The notes under the pieces were generated by a model. It was not told the origin of the DNA and did no database searches. It worked only from the letters and a program-made list of their open reading frames with translations. Of a stretch of DNA of 64,000 nucleotides, positions 53,781-62,400 are shown in pieces. Origin of the DNA: Kangiella sp. TOML190. Its GTDB lineage: Bacteria > Pseudomonadota > Gammaproteobacteria > Enterobacterales > Kangiellaceae. The DNA is taken from NCBI RefSeq assembly GCF_023706045.1, contig NZ_BQYL01000001.1, forward strand, positions 434,001 to 498,000, in the 5' to 3' direction. Position 1 is the first letter of the stretch; every line of letters starts with the position of its first letter. The translations under genes and the position numbers were made by a program.

Positions 53781-55628
53781 TTAAGCCGTTTCCAAGCGAC
53801 TCGAATCACGCTTAGCAAAAATGTATTGGTCAGTAATCATATCGCGAGTTAAGACTCCATAGATACGTTCTTGATCGTCAGCTGTGAGACGATAGACATA
53901 AGCCGCGGTTATTTTTCGCTGCTCCATTTTGTCGAAAGTCTCCTCTAGCGTCGCTTGCAAGTTGATTGAAATCACATCTTGTCGGTTAGCGGGTATTTTC
54001 ATCAGGTCAATAAGGTGCTCTTCTTTGGCTTCCTCGATCGCTCCGCCTTCTTGCTCAGTTGCCTCATTATTTTCATCACCACTATCAGCATCTTCACTCG
54101 CAGGCGCTAGTTCAAGCAAATAACGCGCCAGATCACTCGCCACCATCAGCGACATTATCTGATCCTGCTCTTTGACCAACACCCAACGCGGGTTGTCTTT
54201 TAGCAGCAATTCCAAATTAATCGGATTGTTAAAGCGCTCCGACACCACCGTTTTACGCTCCATCACCCCAGCGACACCAATACTACGCAGCACCTGCTTG
54301 ATTGGACTAACCTTAATCTCCAAGCCGCGATCGCCCATTTGGGTTTCCCAAAAGGCTCGTTGCTTAAACACCTGCGTCACCACCATATTGGCAACAACAA
54401 TAGAAAACATTCCGGGTAAAATAATATTCGGATTGTTAGTCAACTCTAATAACGCCATCAACGCCGCTAAGGGTGCCTGCAACACCGCGCTCATCAAAGT
54501 CGCCATGCCGATGATGGCATAAAAGCCTTCAAAGCTGGAATGATCCGGAAAAACATTACCACCAATATTACCCAACACTCCGCCCAACATCGCGCCCATA
54601 AACAAGGTTGGACCTATCACGCCGCCAGGCAATGACAAGCCCGAACAGATGATGGTTGCGATAAACTTACCCACCAAAGCAAAAAGCAGCACTTTTAAAA
54701 ATAACTCGTTATGAATCGCGCCATTGACCGTATCATAGCCAATCCCCATTACTTCAGGGATACCAATAGCAATTACGCCGACGCTGCTGCCGGCGATAAA
54801 GGTTTTTAGCCAAACTGGCCACTTGCGACTGGCTCTGGCCACTCGCCGAGTAAGAAAAATAAAGGCGCTGGCTACGCAACCGCCAATCACTCCCAGCAAA
54901 AGGAAGTAGGGCATTTCCCACAAAGACTGAACGTCCAAATGGGACGGCACGTCAAAAGCCGGATCGCTGCCAAACACCCATTGGGTCATCACAGCGCCTG
55001 CAACCGCCGCCAAAATGATCGGAATAAAGCTCGCCACGGCATATTCCATCACGATAATTTCCATCGCAAACACGACTCCCGCCAAAGGAGTGTTAAAACT
55101 GGCTGAAATAGCCGCGGCGCAACCACAGCCGACTAAAATGCGAGTGCTGTTATTGGGCAATTTTAATTTGCGACCGAGCCAAGAACCCGAAGTAGAGCCC
55201 AGATGAATGCCAGGACCTTCGCGCCCTACCGATTGGCCTGAAGCAATGGTCATGCCACCGACAATAAACTGAGTGACTGCATTTTTGACCGGCAAATTGC
55301 CCTGATGATAATTAAGCCGCTCCAACACATGAGAAACGCCCACTTGACGCGTTTCCGGCGCTAACCTTTGCAACACCAAGCCAACCACTAGACCCCCAAT
55401 GGTGGGCAGCAGTAAGCGAAACTGCCAACTGACTCCTTCAAAGTCTTGTTCTTGATTTTCACTAGCAAGCACATCCGGCGCCCACAGCACCAAGCCTGAT
55501 TCGGTAAATAACCGAAATAAGACATTAGAACCGCCTGCTAATATGCCACAAATCAAGCCGATCACGGCCATTAATGCTAGCGCATCAAAACCGCCCAGTT
55601 TCAATCGTAATCGGTCAATTAATGTCAT
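53781..55628 (-). CDS. CLC-family chloride channel/antiporter with CBS domains
   Basis: A 615-residue membrane protein. The selectivity-filter motifs are visible: GSNVLFR near the N-terminus, SVGREGPGIHLGS (with the gating glutamate) and GLSLPGGVIGPTLFMGA. About ten helices are followed by a cytoplasmic region from about 430 with two CBS motifs, the second being MKIPANRQDVISINLQATLEETFDKM. A highly acidic insert (ASEDADSGDENNEATEQEGG) separates the CBS motifs. CLC proteins move chloride, often in exchange for protons. The gene lies 17 bases upstream of hemJ on the same strand, so the two may be cotranscribed. Confidence 0.92.
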   Translation of the reverse strand: MTLIDRLRLKLGGFDALALMAVIGLICGILAGGSNVLFRLFTESGLVLWAPDVLASENQEQDFEGVSWQFRLLLPTIGGLVVGLVLQRLAPETRQVGVSHVLERLNYHQGNLPVKNAVTQFIVGGMTIASGQSVGREGPGIHLGSTSGSWLGRKLKLPNNSTRILVGCGCAAAISASFNTPLAGVVFAMEIIVMEYAVASFIPIILAAVAGAVMTQWVFGSDPAFDVPSHLDVQSLWEMPYFLLLGVIGGCVASAFIFLTRRVARASRKWPVWLKTFIAGSSVGVIAIGIPEVMGIGYDTVNGAIHNELFLKVLLFALVGKFIATIICSGLSLPGGVIGPTLFMGAMLGGVLGNIGGNVFPDHSSFEGFYAIIGMATLMSAVLQAPLAALMALLELTNNPNIILPGMFSIVVANMVVTQVFKQRAFWETQMGDRGLEIKVSPIKQVLRSIGVAGVMERKTVVSERFNNPINLELLLKDNPRWVLVKEQDQIMSLMVASDLARYLLELAPASEDADSGDENNEATEQEGGAIEEAKEEHLIDLMKIPANRQDVISINLQATLEETFDKMEQRKITAAYVYRLTADDQERIYGVLTRDMITDQYIFAKRDSSRLETA

Positions 55629-55828
55629 GTGTCACAGCTTGCTGTTAAGCCAATTCCCTTGGTTAGTATTTTTTGCTCTAATGAGCAATCTGACAGTGTT
55701 GATACAATACCAAATTAAAGAATGGTTATAATGGCCTTAGGCATTAACAATTAATAAATTCGCCATTACATTCAATTAGTTACATAATAAGTAAATGTGA
55801 CTGCAAGAACAAATTATTTCAATCTTTT

Positions 55829-56653
55829 ATGAATCAAGACACCCATAAACCCGATTATGTGATCCGAAAACGCAAAAGTAGCCAGTGGTACTGGGCCATG
55901 AGCCTATTGCTGATCGCTATTTTAGGGGTTGCCACTGGCTTTGGTTATTGGCTCAACCTAAAGCGTTACGACTTTTCAGAAACCGCTGAACAGCAGCTTA
56001 ATCAGCTGCAAGCAAGCCTAAAAGAATCTAACGCCAGCGCTGTGCGTTGGCAGCAGCAGTATGAAGTTGAAAAACAAGTCAATACCGAATTGCGCAAACA
56101 CACCATGGCGCTGGAATTGCAACTGAATAACCGCAAAAAAGAAACTGAAGCCTATCAACGAATTTTCGATCCGAACTCGGTTGAATCTGGCCTACAAATC
56201 GCCAGCTTTGCTTGGGAGCCGGTGAACAATAACCAATACAACTACCGCTTAATTTTGATCCAAGCCAAACAACAAACGGCGCAAATTCGCGGTAGCTATG
56301 AATTAACTTTAGTGGGAGAAACAACTGGTGAAGTCGCTGGCGACAGCAACAGCGAGAACGTTGGGCAGCTCAAAGAAATCAGTTTTGATGAACTGGAGAG
56401 CTTAACTGCTAAAGATCGCAAGTTCCGCTTTCAATATATGCAAAATCTAGCAGGACAATTCAAGCTACCGGACAACTTTTATCCGAAATTTATTCGGGTG
56501 ACAGTAACTAGTGCTGGCAAGGGCGGCAAATCAATTTTACAAGATTTTAACTGGACAACAACAGTCGAAACTAATGCTAATCGTGCAAAATCCGACAACA
56601 GCGAGCAAAATGCACAACAAAACAATGAACAAACTGGAGGCAGCGAAAGCTAA
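55829..56653 (+). CDS. DUF6776-type membrane protein with coiled coil
   Basis: A 274-residue bitopic protein. A basic N-terminus (VIRKRKSSQWYW) precedes one transmembrane helix (about 22-42), a coiled coil (about 50-110, with QLNQLQASLKESNA and ALELQLNNRKKETEAYQ) and a beta-rich external domain starting VESGLQIASFAWEP. The tail is low-complexity and rich in Asn, Gln, Ser and Glu. This is the DUF6776 pattern. Its function is unknown. Its stop overlaps the bactofilin start (TAATG), so the two are coupled and probably work together at the membrane. Confidence 0.8.
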   Translation: MNQDTHKPDYVIRKRKSSQWYWAMSLLLIAILGVATGFGYWLNLKRYDFSETAEQQLNQLQASLKESNASAVRWQQQYEVEKQVNTELRKHTMALELQLNNRKKETEAYQRIFDPNSVESGLQIASFAWEPVNNNQYNYRLILIQAKQQTAQIRGSYELTLVGETTGEVAGDSNSENVGQLKEISFDELESLTAKDRKFRFQYMQNLAGQFKLPDNFYPKFIRVTVTSAGKGGKSILQDFNWTTTVETNANRAKSDNSEQNAQQNNEQTGGSES

Positions 56654-57114
56654 TGTGGGGCAAGAAAAAAACCAACCAAATCGATACTATCATCGCCAAA
56701 AACACCAAGGTTGAAGGCCATTTTCAAATTAAAGGCAACTTGTTTGTTGATGGCGATATCGTGGGTGATATTCGTAGCGATAACAGCCAAGAAGCCATTG
56801 TTTCGATAGGTCTTAATGGTGATATTCATGGCAATGTGTATGCACCCTATGTGATTATTTTTGGCCAAGTACATGGCGATGTGCATGCTGCTGAAAAAGT
56901 TGAACTCAAACCCGGCGCTCGCGTCAAAGGCGATCTCTACTATAAAGTCATCGAGATGAACGCAGGCTCCGAAGTGAATGGTAAAATGGTTGCCATGGGT
57001 GAATCTGCCCAGCTAGAACACCAAACGGAAACAGCCGCTGTGGATGAAGTGCCAACCGAAACCGACAATAAAGAATATAATGTTGCCAAATCCTCGGGCA
57101 TTGTTGCTGATTAG
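56653..57114 (+). CDS. bactofilin (polymer-forming cytoskeletal protein)
   Basis: A 153-residue protein with a central right-handed beta-helix (about 15-115) made of short repeats such as GNLFVDGDIVGDI, NGDIHGNVYAPYV and GQVHGDVHAAEKV, flanked by polar tails. Bactofilins self-assemble into filaments without nucleotide and scaffold cell-wall or polar machinery. An N-terminal WGKKK motif may serve as a membrane-targeting stretch. It is coupled by one-base overlap to the DUF6776 gene and lies before erpA. Confidence 0.93.
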   Translation: MWGKKKTNQIDTIIAKNTKVEGHFQIKGNLFVDGDIVGDIRSDNSQEAIVSIGLNGDIHGNVYAPYVIIFGQVHGDVHAAEKVELKPGARVKGDLYYKVIEMNAGSEVNGKMVAMGESAQLEHQTETAAVDEVPTETDNKEYNVAKSSGIVAD

Positions 57115-57252
57115 TTCCTCACCAAGATCACGAATAATGCCACTGGCGATCAGCGACAAAAGTCCTTGATTGAAGCCCAACACTTGAAAAGATGGTCGCC
57201 AAGCCGCATATTGGTTTATAATATCAGCATTGATTGTGCACAGATCCTATTT

Positions 57253-57579
57253 ATGAACATCAGCGTCACTCAGGCGGCCACCGACAAGGTGCGCACCCTT
57301 ATCGAAGAAGAAGAGAATTTCGAGCTAAAACTGCGCGTTTTCGTGACGGGCGGCGGCTGCTCGGGCTTTCAGTACGGCTTTAGCTTCGACGAACAACAAA
57401 AAGAAAACGATATGTTGATTGAGCAAGGTGGGGTCAAGGTCCTAATCGACCATCTAAGCTATCAATACCTAATGGGCTCGGAAATCGACTATACCGAAGG
57501 CTTGCAGGGCTCGCGCTTTCTGATCAATAACCCCATGGCCAAATCCACCTGCGGCTGCGGCAGTTCTTTTACGATTTAA
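57253..57579 (+). CDS. erpA: iron-sulfur cluster insertion protein ErpA
   Basis: A 108-residue A-type carrier that delivers Fe-S clusters to targets such as IspG/IspH. The three cysteines are C36 ([11 protein letters not shown]) and C100/C102 (TCGCGSSF). I use the ATG that gives [13 protein letters not shown]. The frame is open further up to a TTG at 57166, but the extra 29 residues have no match in the family. FNR, HemN, ferredoxin and rubredoxin (iron only) in the window show the need for iron-sulfur or iron loading. A strong terminator follows. Confidence 0.95.
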   Translation: MNISVTQAATDKVRTLIEEEENFELKLRVFVTGGGCSGFQYGFSFDEQQKENDMLIEQGGVKVLIDHLSYQYLMGSEIDYTEGLQGSRFLINNPMAKSTCGCGSSFTI

Positions 57580-57620
57580 CCATTCCCTACAAAGCAGTCC
57601 TCTAGCGCAAGGCACTGAAT

Positions 57621-57647
57621 AAAGGTGTTGCTTGCAACACCTTTTTT
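57621..57647 (+). terminator. rho-independent terminator after erpA
   Basis: AAAGGTGTTGC at 57621-57631 pairs perfectly with GCAACACCTTT at 57634-57644, followed by T's. Confidence 0.92.
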
Positions 57648-57702
57648 AATTCTGGTATTGCAAGCTATTGGCAGCAATGGCTCGACAATCTAATCAATAG
57701 TG

Positions 57703-57850
57703 CGTCATTGCGAGCTTACGTCGGTAAGCGTGGCATATAAAGATATTCCCTGCGGTCTCAATCTCCAAAGGTTTGTATGATGCTTATTAAAGGTTCCATA
57801 TTGCTGGTATAAGATTACCGCGTCGTAGCGAGCTACTCCTCGTAATGACG
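57703..57850. repeat. REP-like inverted-repeat element
   Basis: CGTCATTGCGAG at 57703-57714 returns inverted as CTCGTAATGACG at 57839-57850. Further matching bases extend inward on both sides (ACGTCGGTAAGCGTGGC against the inverse of ACCGCGTCGTAGCGAGC). The 'GTCATTGCGAG' word is the start of a family of short dispersed repeats seen in many proteobacterial genomes. The element is 148 bases long with about 70 unrelated bases in the middle. The rest of the erpA to oxidoreductase interval (57648-57702 and 57851-57978) shows nothing else recognisable. Confidence 0.65.
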
Positions 57851-57978
57851 GGTAAAAAGTAATACAGAGATCCTCTAAGCCTATAATTTCTATCAATAAA
57901 ATCGACACTTTGAAAATTTATTGCTATAAATTAAGCTGTTACAATCGTTTTCACATATTACTATGTTAATATAAGAAA

Positions 57979-59367
57979 ATGAGAACCCTAATCTTAATAT
58001 CAGTTATTGTATTGAATTTAATATCCTGTCAAACATCTGAAAAGATAGAGGATATTGTTGTGATTGGAGGTGGTCTCATGGGCAGCTCAACGGCATGGGA
58101 ACTTTCTAAATATGGACAAAATGTTTTACTGCTTGAACAGCAAGATTCAATATACACTTTTGGCTCTAGTTTTGGAGAGGCAAGAATTTCAAGAAGTTTA
58201 GGTCCAAAAGAAGATATCTTCTCATTTCTACAGCAAACCTCTGTGAAAGAAACGCAAAGTTTGATTGAATTCTTGAATGAAGGAGAAATAAAAGCACTTC
58301 ACTCGATGGAGGATGTTTACAGAACTTCACCTGTAACTTATATCTACTCTCAATCACAATTAAAAGATGTTGAAAATCTACTTGATGGACAATTAGATAA
58401 ATATGAATATGCATCAAATAAAGAGGAAGCAGTAGAAAAATTTGGAATGAAAATTTCAGATACTACTCTGATCATTCGTGAATATAAAGAGTACACTGGC
58501 ACTCTAAATCCGAAGATGTTAATTAAAAAGCTACATCAAGGAATAAGAAAATCCGGAAATAGAATAAACTACAACCAAAAGGTTACCAGTTTAAAAAAAG
58601 AAGATGGAGCTTATAAAATCGGCATTTCAGATACCAAAACTGGAAAAAACAAAACCATCTTGAGCAAAAAGGTAGTAGCTGCAGCTGGCCCATACAATGG
58701 AACTTTGGTGAAAGATGTGGCACCTTATTTTAGCAATTTGATAAGTCCAAAGCGTTTATTTCTCTCGTTTTTAAAAATAAAATCAGAAAAGTATGATATG
58801 TTGACTAGTGACCAGAAAAATAGGCTCATATCCTCTTATCCTGTTGCATATCTAAATTCTGAAATATTTTATTCTATGATTGAGAAGTTTGACAGTGACC
58901 AAAGGCCTTTATTAAAAGTTGGAGGGCATTTTTTAAGGGCAGACATTCAGGATTTAGATGAAGTGTGGGCGATGAAATTAACCGATCAAGAAATTCAGTG
59001 GAGTAAAGAAAATACGGTTGACTATCTAAAAAAACTTGATTTACCAATAATAGCGTCTGATTTAGAATATGTCACAGGATATTCTTGTGTTTATTCACTA
59101 ACAAAATCTGAAGTACCTTATGTAAGTAATATAGTAAAAAATAAAATGGACATTGATTCTAGTTTTGTTCTGGTTGGAGGAATGTCTGGTATTGGAGCAA
59201 AAGGTTCTCTGGCCTACGGTCTAATTGCAGCAGATCTTATGTTAGATAAAAAAAATGATTCATTTATGTATCAAAAAACTAAATCAGCTTTAGGTTTCCA
59301 AAGATTAATGAAAGAAATCCAGAATATTGATAAACAGAATACTAATACCAACAATGGCTATAAGTAA
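57979..59367 (+). CDS. sarcosine-oxidase-like FAD-dependent oxidoreductase, lipoprotein, probably acquired
   Basis: A 462-residue flavoprotein of the monomeric sarcosine oxidase / N-methyltryptophan oxidase family. A lipoprotein signal (LNLISC, lipid on C17) precedes the FAD fold VVIGGGLMGSSTAWELS and the GSSFGEARISR motif. C370 in GYSCVYSLTKSE lies where the family binds FAD covalently, and GGMSGIGAKGS near the end matches the GFSGHGFK loop. These enzymes oxidise N-methylated or secondary amines, usually in the cytoplasm; a lipid-anchored form is unusual. The gene is visibly AT-rich, has no ribosome site (AATATAAGAAA before the ATG) and stands next to a repeat element. Origin from Bacteroidota is a guess. 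Confidence 0.85.
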   Translation: MRTLILISVIVLNLISCQTSEKIEDIVVIGGGLMGSSTAWELSKYGQNVLLLEQQDSIYTFGSSFGEARISRSLGPKEDIFSFLQQTSVKETQSLIEFLNEGEIKALHSMEDVYRTSPVTYIYSQSQLKDVENLLDGQLDKYEYASNKEEAVEKFGMKISDTTLIIREYKEYTGTLNPKMLIKKLHQGIRKSGNRINYNQKVTSLKKEDGAYKIGISDTKTGKNKTILSKKVVAAAGPYNGTLVKDVAPYFSNLISPKRLFLSFLKIKSEKYDMLTSDQKNRLISSYPVAYLNSEIFYSMIEKFDSDQRPLLKVGGHFLRADIQDLDEVWAMKLTDQEIQWSKENTVDYLKKLDLPIIASDLEYVTGYSCVYSLTKSEVPYVSNIVKNKMDIDSSFVLVGGMSGIGAKGSLAYGLIAADLMLDKKNDSFMYQKTKSALGFQRLMKEIQNIDKQNTNTNNGYK

Positions 59368-59492
59368 TTGCTCGCTCTCGTTTACTTCTAAAAATCCTCG
59401 CAGGTTTTCAGCTTAGTGTGTACTTGCACAGTTTCAATAAAGGGGGCGGTGACATATGATTGCCATTCCCAACAACAACTGCTGTTATCTTA

Positions 59493-59520
59493 CTATAAAA
59501 AAGCCAGCTGACTTTTATAG
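59493..59520. terminator. possible bidirectional terminator
   Basis: CTATAAAA at 59493-59500 is the inverse of TTTTATAG at 59513-59520, with AAG/CTT adding to the stem. The stem is AT-rich, so strength is doubtful. It lies between the convergent oxidoreductase and rubredoxin genes. Confidence 0.45.
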
Positions 59521-59530
59521 AATACCCAAT

Positions 59531-59719
59531 CTACAACGACTTTTTAAACTCGTCGGTCATTAATTCAAAATCTTCTTTGCCAACACCACAGTCAGGGCAA
59601 TACCAGTCGTCCGGAATATCTTCCCACTTGGTGCCGGGGGCGATGCCATCTTCTTCCCAACCTTTTTCTTCATCATAAACAAAATCACAGACCAAACAAC
59701 GGTACTTTTTAAATTCCAC
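59531..59719 (-). CDS. rubredoxin
   Basis: A small electron carrier binding one iron by four cysteines: [12 protein letters not shown] and [14 protein letters not shown], the two CxxCG/CxxCD-type loops. I set the start at a GTG (59719), which gives about 62 residues beginning MEFKKYRC and is preceded by TGAGG six bases away. The frame also holds an ATG four codons upstream, at 59731, which would place that ribosome site inside the gene. Rubredoxins can pass electrons to alkane hydroxylases or to oxygen-detoxifying enzymes. It is divergent from pyrB and near hemL, a usual neighbour. Confidence 0.93.
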   Translation of the reverse strand: MEFKKYRCLVCDFVYDEEKGWEEDGIAPGTKWEDIPDDWYCPDCGVGKEDFELMTDEFKKSL

Positions 59720-59941
59720 AACAAACCTCATTTACAACGGCATGACTCGCATGCGCTTTTAGCCAGCGGCTATTCTAGTAAATTTAGCCAGAATTACCAG
59801 CGGTTCGCGGCAATTCGGCTGCACCAAACAACCCTTAAAATTGTCGCCAATCTTGGCAATTACCCTAACAATTGGCAAACTTCGTGCTAAAATTGCGCCA
59901 ACTTGTTAACGACTACAATAATGGCTAGGTGCGGGTAACTT

Positions 59942-60949
59942 ATGGATTTTCAAGGTCAACACATTGTTTCTATCGAACAATTTGATCTCCAAGCGGTTGA
60001 GGCGGTGCTCCAACTAGCGGCACAAATGACGCCATACGTTAATCGCCAAAAGGGATCGCGAGTGTTGGATGGCGCCTCGTTGGCCAGCCTGTTTTTTGAA
60101 CCAAGCACCCGCACTCGGGTTAGTTTCGCCAGCGCCTTTCATTTATTGGGCGGCAAGGTAATGGAAACCACGGGGATGGGTACTTCCTCTTTGACCAAGG
60201 GCGAGTCGCTGTTTGATACTGCGCAAGTCATCTCAGGCTATGCTGATGCGATTGCCATGCGCCACCCGCAGGCCTTTTCGGTCAGCGAGTTTGCCAAGGG
60301 TGCGACTGTACCGGTATTAAATGGCGGCGATGGCGCCAACGAACACCCTACTCAGGCGTTATTGGATACCTTTACCATTTTCGATGAGCTGCAACGGCTT
60401 GGTAAAGCACAAAGCCCGATTAGAATTGCTTTAGTCGGAGATTTAAAAAACGGTCGCACGGTGCATTCTTTAAGCCGGGTGTTAAGCATTTTTCCAAAGA
60501 TAGAATTTACCTTTGTCGCTCCGAATGCGCTTACCATGCCCGAAAAGATTGTCGCTCAATGTGACGATGCGCACCACCGCATTAACTTCACTCAAGACTT
60601 AATTCAAGGCATTCAAAACCAAGACATTGTCTATATGACGCGGGTGCAAGAAGAGCGCTTTGAAACCCAAGAAGAAGCCGATCTTTACCGTGGAAAATAC
60701 CGCCTAACACAGAGTATTTATGATAAATATTGTGCCCCCAATACCATTATTATGCACCCGCTGCCGCGCGATTCTCGCCTTGAAGCGAATGAGCTAAGTG
60801 ATGATTTGAATAAGAACCCCAATTTGGCCATTTTCCGCCAATCGCAAAATGGGGTAAAAGTACGGATGGCCTTATTTGCTTTAGTGTTGGGAGTGGACAA
60901 ACAGCTCGCGCAACATGAGGTAGCCATCAACTGGCGCAGTCGCCAATAA
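59942..60949 (+). CDS. pyrB: aspartate carbamoyltransferase catalytic subunit
   Basis: A 335-residue enzyme joining carbamoyl phosphate and aspartate in pyrimidine synthesis. The carbamoyl-phosphate site FFEPSTRTRVSF (51-62) and KGESLFDTAQVISGYADAIAMRHP, HPTQALLDTFTI and the aspartate-loop MHPLPRDSRLEAN are present. It is longer than the E. coli catalytic chain by about 25 residues and no pyrI gene follows, so it is of a type that may work without that regulatory subunit. An extended -10-like TGCTAAAAT lies at 59885-59893. Confidence 0.94.
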   Translation: MDFQGQHIVSIEQFDLQAVEAVLQLAAQMTPYVNRQKGSRVLDGASLASLFFEPSTRTRVSFASAFHLLGGKVMETTGMGTSSLTKGESLFDTAQVISGYADAIAMRHPQAFSVSEFAKGATVPVLNGGDGANEHPTQALLDTFTIFDELQRLGKAQSPIRIALVGDLKNGRTVHSLSRVLSIFPKIEFTFVAPNALTMPEKIVAQCDDAHHRINFTQDLIQGIQNQDIVYMTRVQEERFETQEEADLYRGKYRLTQSIYDKYCAPNTIIMHPLPRDSRLEANELSDDLNKNPNLAIFRQSQNGVKVRMALFALVLGVDKQLAQHEVAINWRSRQ

Positions 60950-61036
60950 TCACTATGTCCATGAGCAATGACTAACCGTTAGGGTTGTTTAACCTACTTC
61001 CGATTAACCATCACTAAAATGACAGAATTCATAGTT

Positions 61037-62311
61037 ATGAGCAATTCAGAGCAACTTTTTTCTCGCGCCCAACAGCATATCCCCGGCGGCGTTAATTCGC
61101 CGGTTCGTGCCTTTAATGGCGTCGGCGGCACGCCGATTTTTATTGAGTCAGCCAATGGCGCCTACTTTACTTCCGCCGATGGCCATGACTACATCGACTA
61201 TGTAGGCTCTTGGGGGCCAATGATTTTAGGCCATAACCACCCTGCCATTAAAGAAGCGGTGATCAAAGCAGCAGAAAAAGGTCTAAGTTATGGTGCGCCA
61301 ACCGAAATCGAAGCGCAAATGGCGGAAAAAATTTGTTCACTAATCCCATCGATAGAAATGGTACGCATGGTCAACTCCGGCACCGAAGCGACCATGAGCG
61401 CTTTGCGCTTAGCGCGCGGCTATACCGGACGCGATAAGTTTATTAAATTCGAAGGCTGCTATCACGGCCATGCCGATTGTTTGTTAGTGAAAGCTGGCTC
61501 AGGCGCCTTAACCTTGGGCGAACCGACTTCGCCAGGAGTACCGGCTGATTTTGCCAAGCACACTCTAACCGCCGAGTTTAATAACCTTGATTCGGTTAAA
61601 ACACTTTTTGAGCAATATCCGGATCAGATTTCTTCAATCATAGTCGAGCCAATCGCTGGAAATATGAATTGTATTCCGCCGGTTGACGGCTTCTTGCAAG
61701 GTCTGCGCGAGCTGTGCGATCAACACCAAGCCGTCTTGATTTTTGATGAAGTCATGACCGGCTTTAGAATGGGCCTAGACGGTGCTCAAGGCTATTATGG
61801 CATCACTCCCGATCTTACTACCTTGGGTAAAGTTATTGGTGGCGGCATGCCGGTTGGCGCCTTTGGTGGCAAAAAAACCATTATGAACCACATGGCACCA
61901 ATTGGCCCTGTCTATCAGGCGGGAACCCTCTCTGGCAATCCGGTTGCCATGGCTGCAGGCTTGGCTGCCTTAAATGAAATTTCCAAGCCCGGCTTTTATC
62001 AGCCTCTTCTTGATTATACCGAGCAACTCGTTAGCGGTATGCAAGCCATCGCTAAGGAAAAAGGCGTTGCTTTTACCACCAATCATGTTGGCTCTATGTT
62101 TGGCTACTTCTTTAGCGACACACCTAAAATTAGCCGTTATGCTCAAGTAGCCGCTGGCAACATGGATTATTTTAAAAGCTTCTATCATAAAATGCTGGAT
62201 AACCATATCTATATGGCACCCTCTGCCTTTGAGGCTGGCTTTGTCTCTTTGCAGCATGGCGACAAAGAACTGGAACAAACCTTAGATAGTTTTAGCAAAT
62301 CCCTTTTGTAA
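61037..62311 (+). CDS. hemL: glutamate-1-semialdehyde 2,1-aminomutase
   Basis: A PLP enzyme that moves the amino group of glutamate-1-semialdehyde to make 5-aminolevulinate, the first haem precursor. [36 protein letters not shown] and the lysine loop [18 protein letters not shown] are all conserved. I place the start at the ATG giving [12 protein letters not shown], which aligns with the E. coli protein. An ATG six codons upstream (61019) is also in frame, and neither has a good ribosome site. The length from the chosen start is 424 residues. Together with hemE, hemN and hemJ this gives four haem genes in the window. Confidence 0.96.
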   Translation: MSNSEQLFSRAQQHIPGGVNSPVRAFNGVGGTPIFIESANGAYFTSADGHDYIDYVGSWGPMILGHNHPAIKEAVIKAAEKGLSYGAPTEIEAQMAEKICSLIPSIEMVRMVNSGTEATMSALRLARGYTGRDKFIKFEGCYHGHADCLLVKAGSGALTLGEPTSPGVPADFAKHTLTAEFNNLDSVKTLFEQYPDQISSIIVEPIAGNMNCIPPVDGFLQGLRELCDQHQAVLIFDEVMTGFRMGLDGAQGYYGITPDLTTLGKVIGGGMPVGAFGGKKTIMNHMAPIGPVYQAGTLSGNPVAMAAGLAALNEISKPGFYQPLLDYTEQLVSGMQAIAKEKGVAFTTNHVGSMFGYFFSDTPKISRYAQVAAGNMDYFKSFYHKMLDNHIYMAPSAFEAGFVSLQHGDKELEQTLDSFSKSLL

Positions 62312-62349
62312 AATAATTAGACATAAATTTACAATTAGCCACTAGAGTC

Positions 62350-62390
62350 TAATGCAAGCTTGCATTAAAATTTAATGCAAATTTGCATTA
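62350..62390. repeat. two tandem 18-bp perfect palindromes
   Basis: TAATGCAAGCTTGCATTA (62350-62367) and TAATGCAAATTTGCATTA (62373-62390) differ only in the central two bases and are centred 23 bp apart, roughly two helical turns. They stand between hemL and the diguanylate cyclase start at 62401. A dimeric repressor or activator binding side by side is the likeliest reading. Local hairpins in the mRNA are the other possibility. Confidence 0.7.
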
Positions 62391-62400
62391 TTTGATTCTG

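Noticed and set aside
57705-57908. A 67-residue minus-strand open frame
   Set aside because: It lies inside the inverted-repeat element and shows no protein-like composition or ribosome site.
59942-60949. A pyrBI operon with attenuator
   Set aside because: No pyrI gene follows pyrB, and I saw no terminator hairpin with a U-run leader upstream of it.
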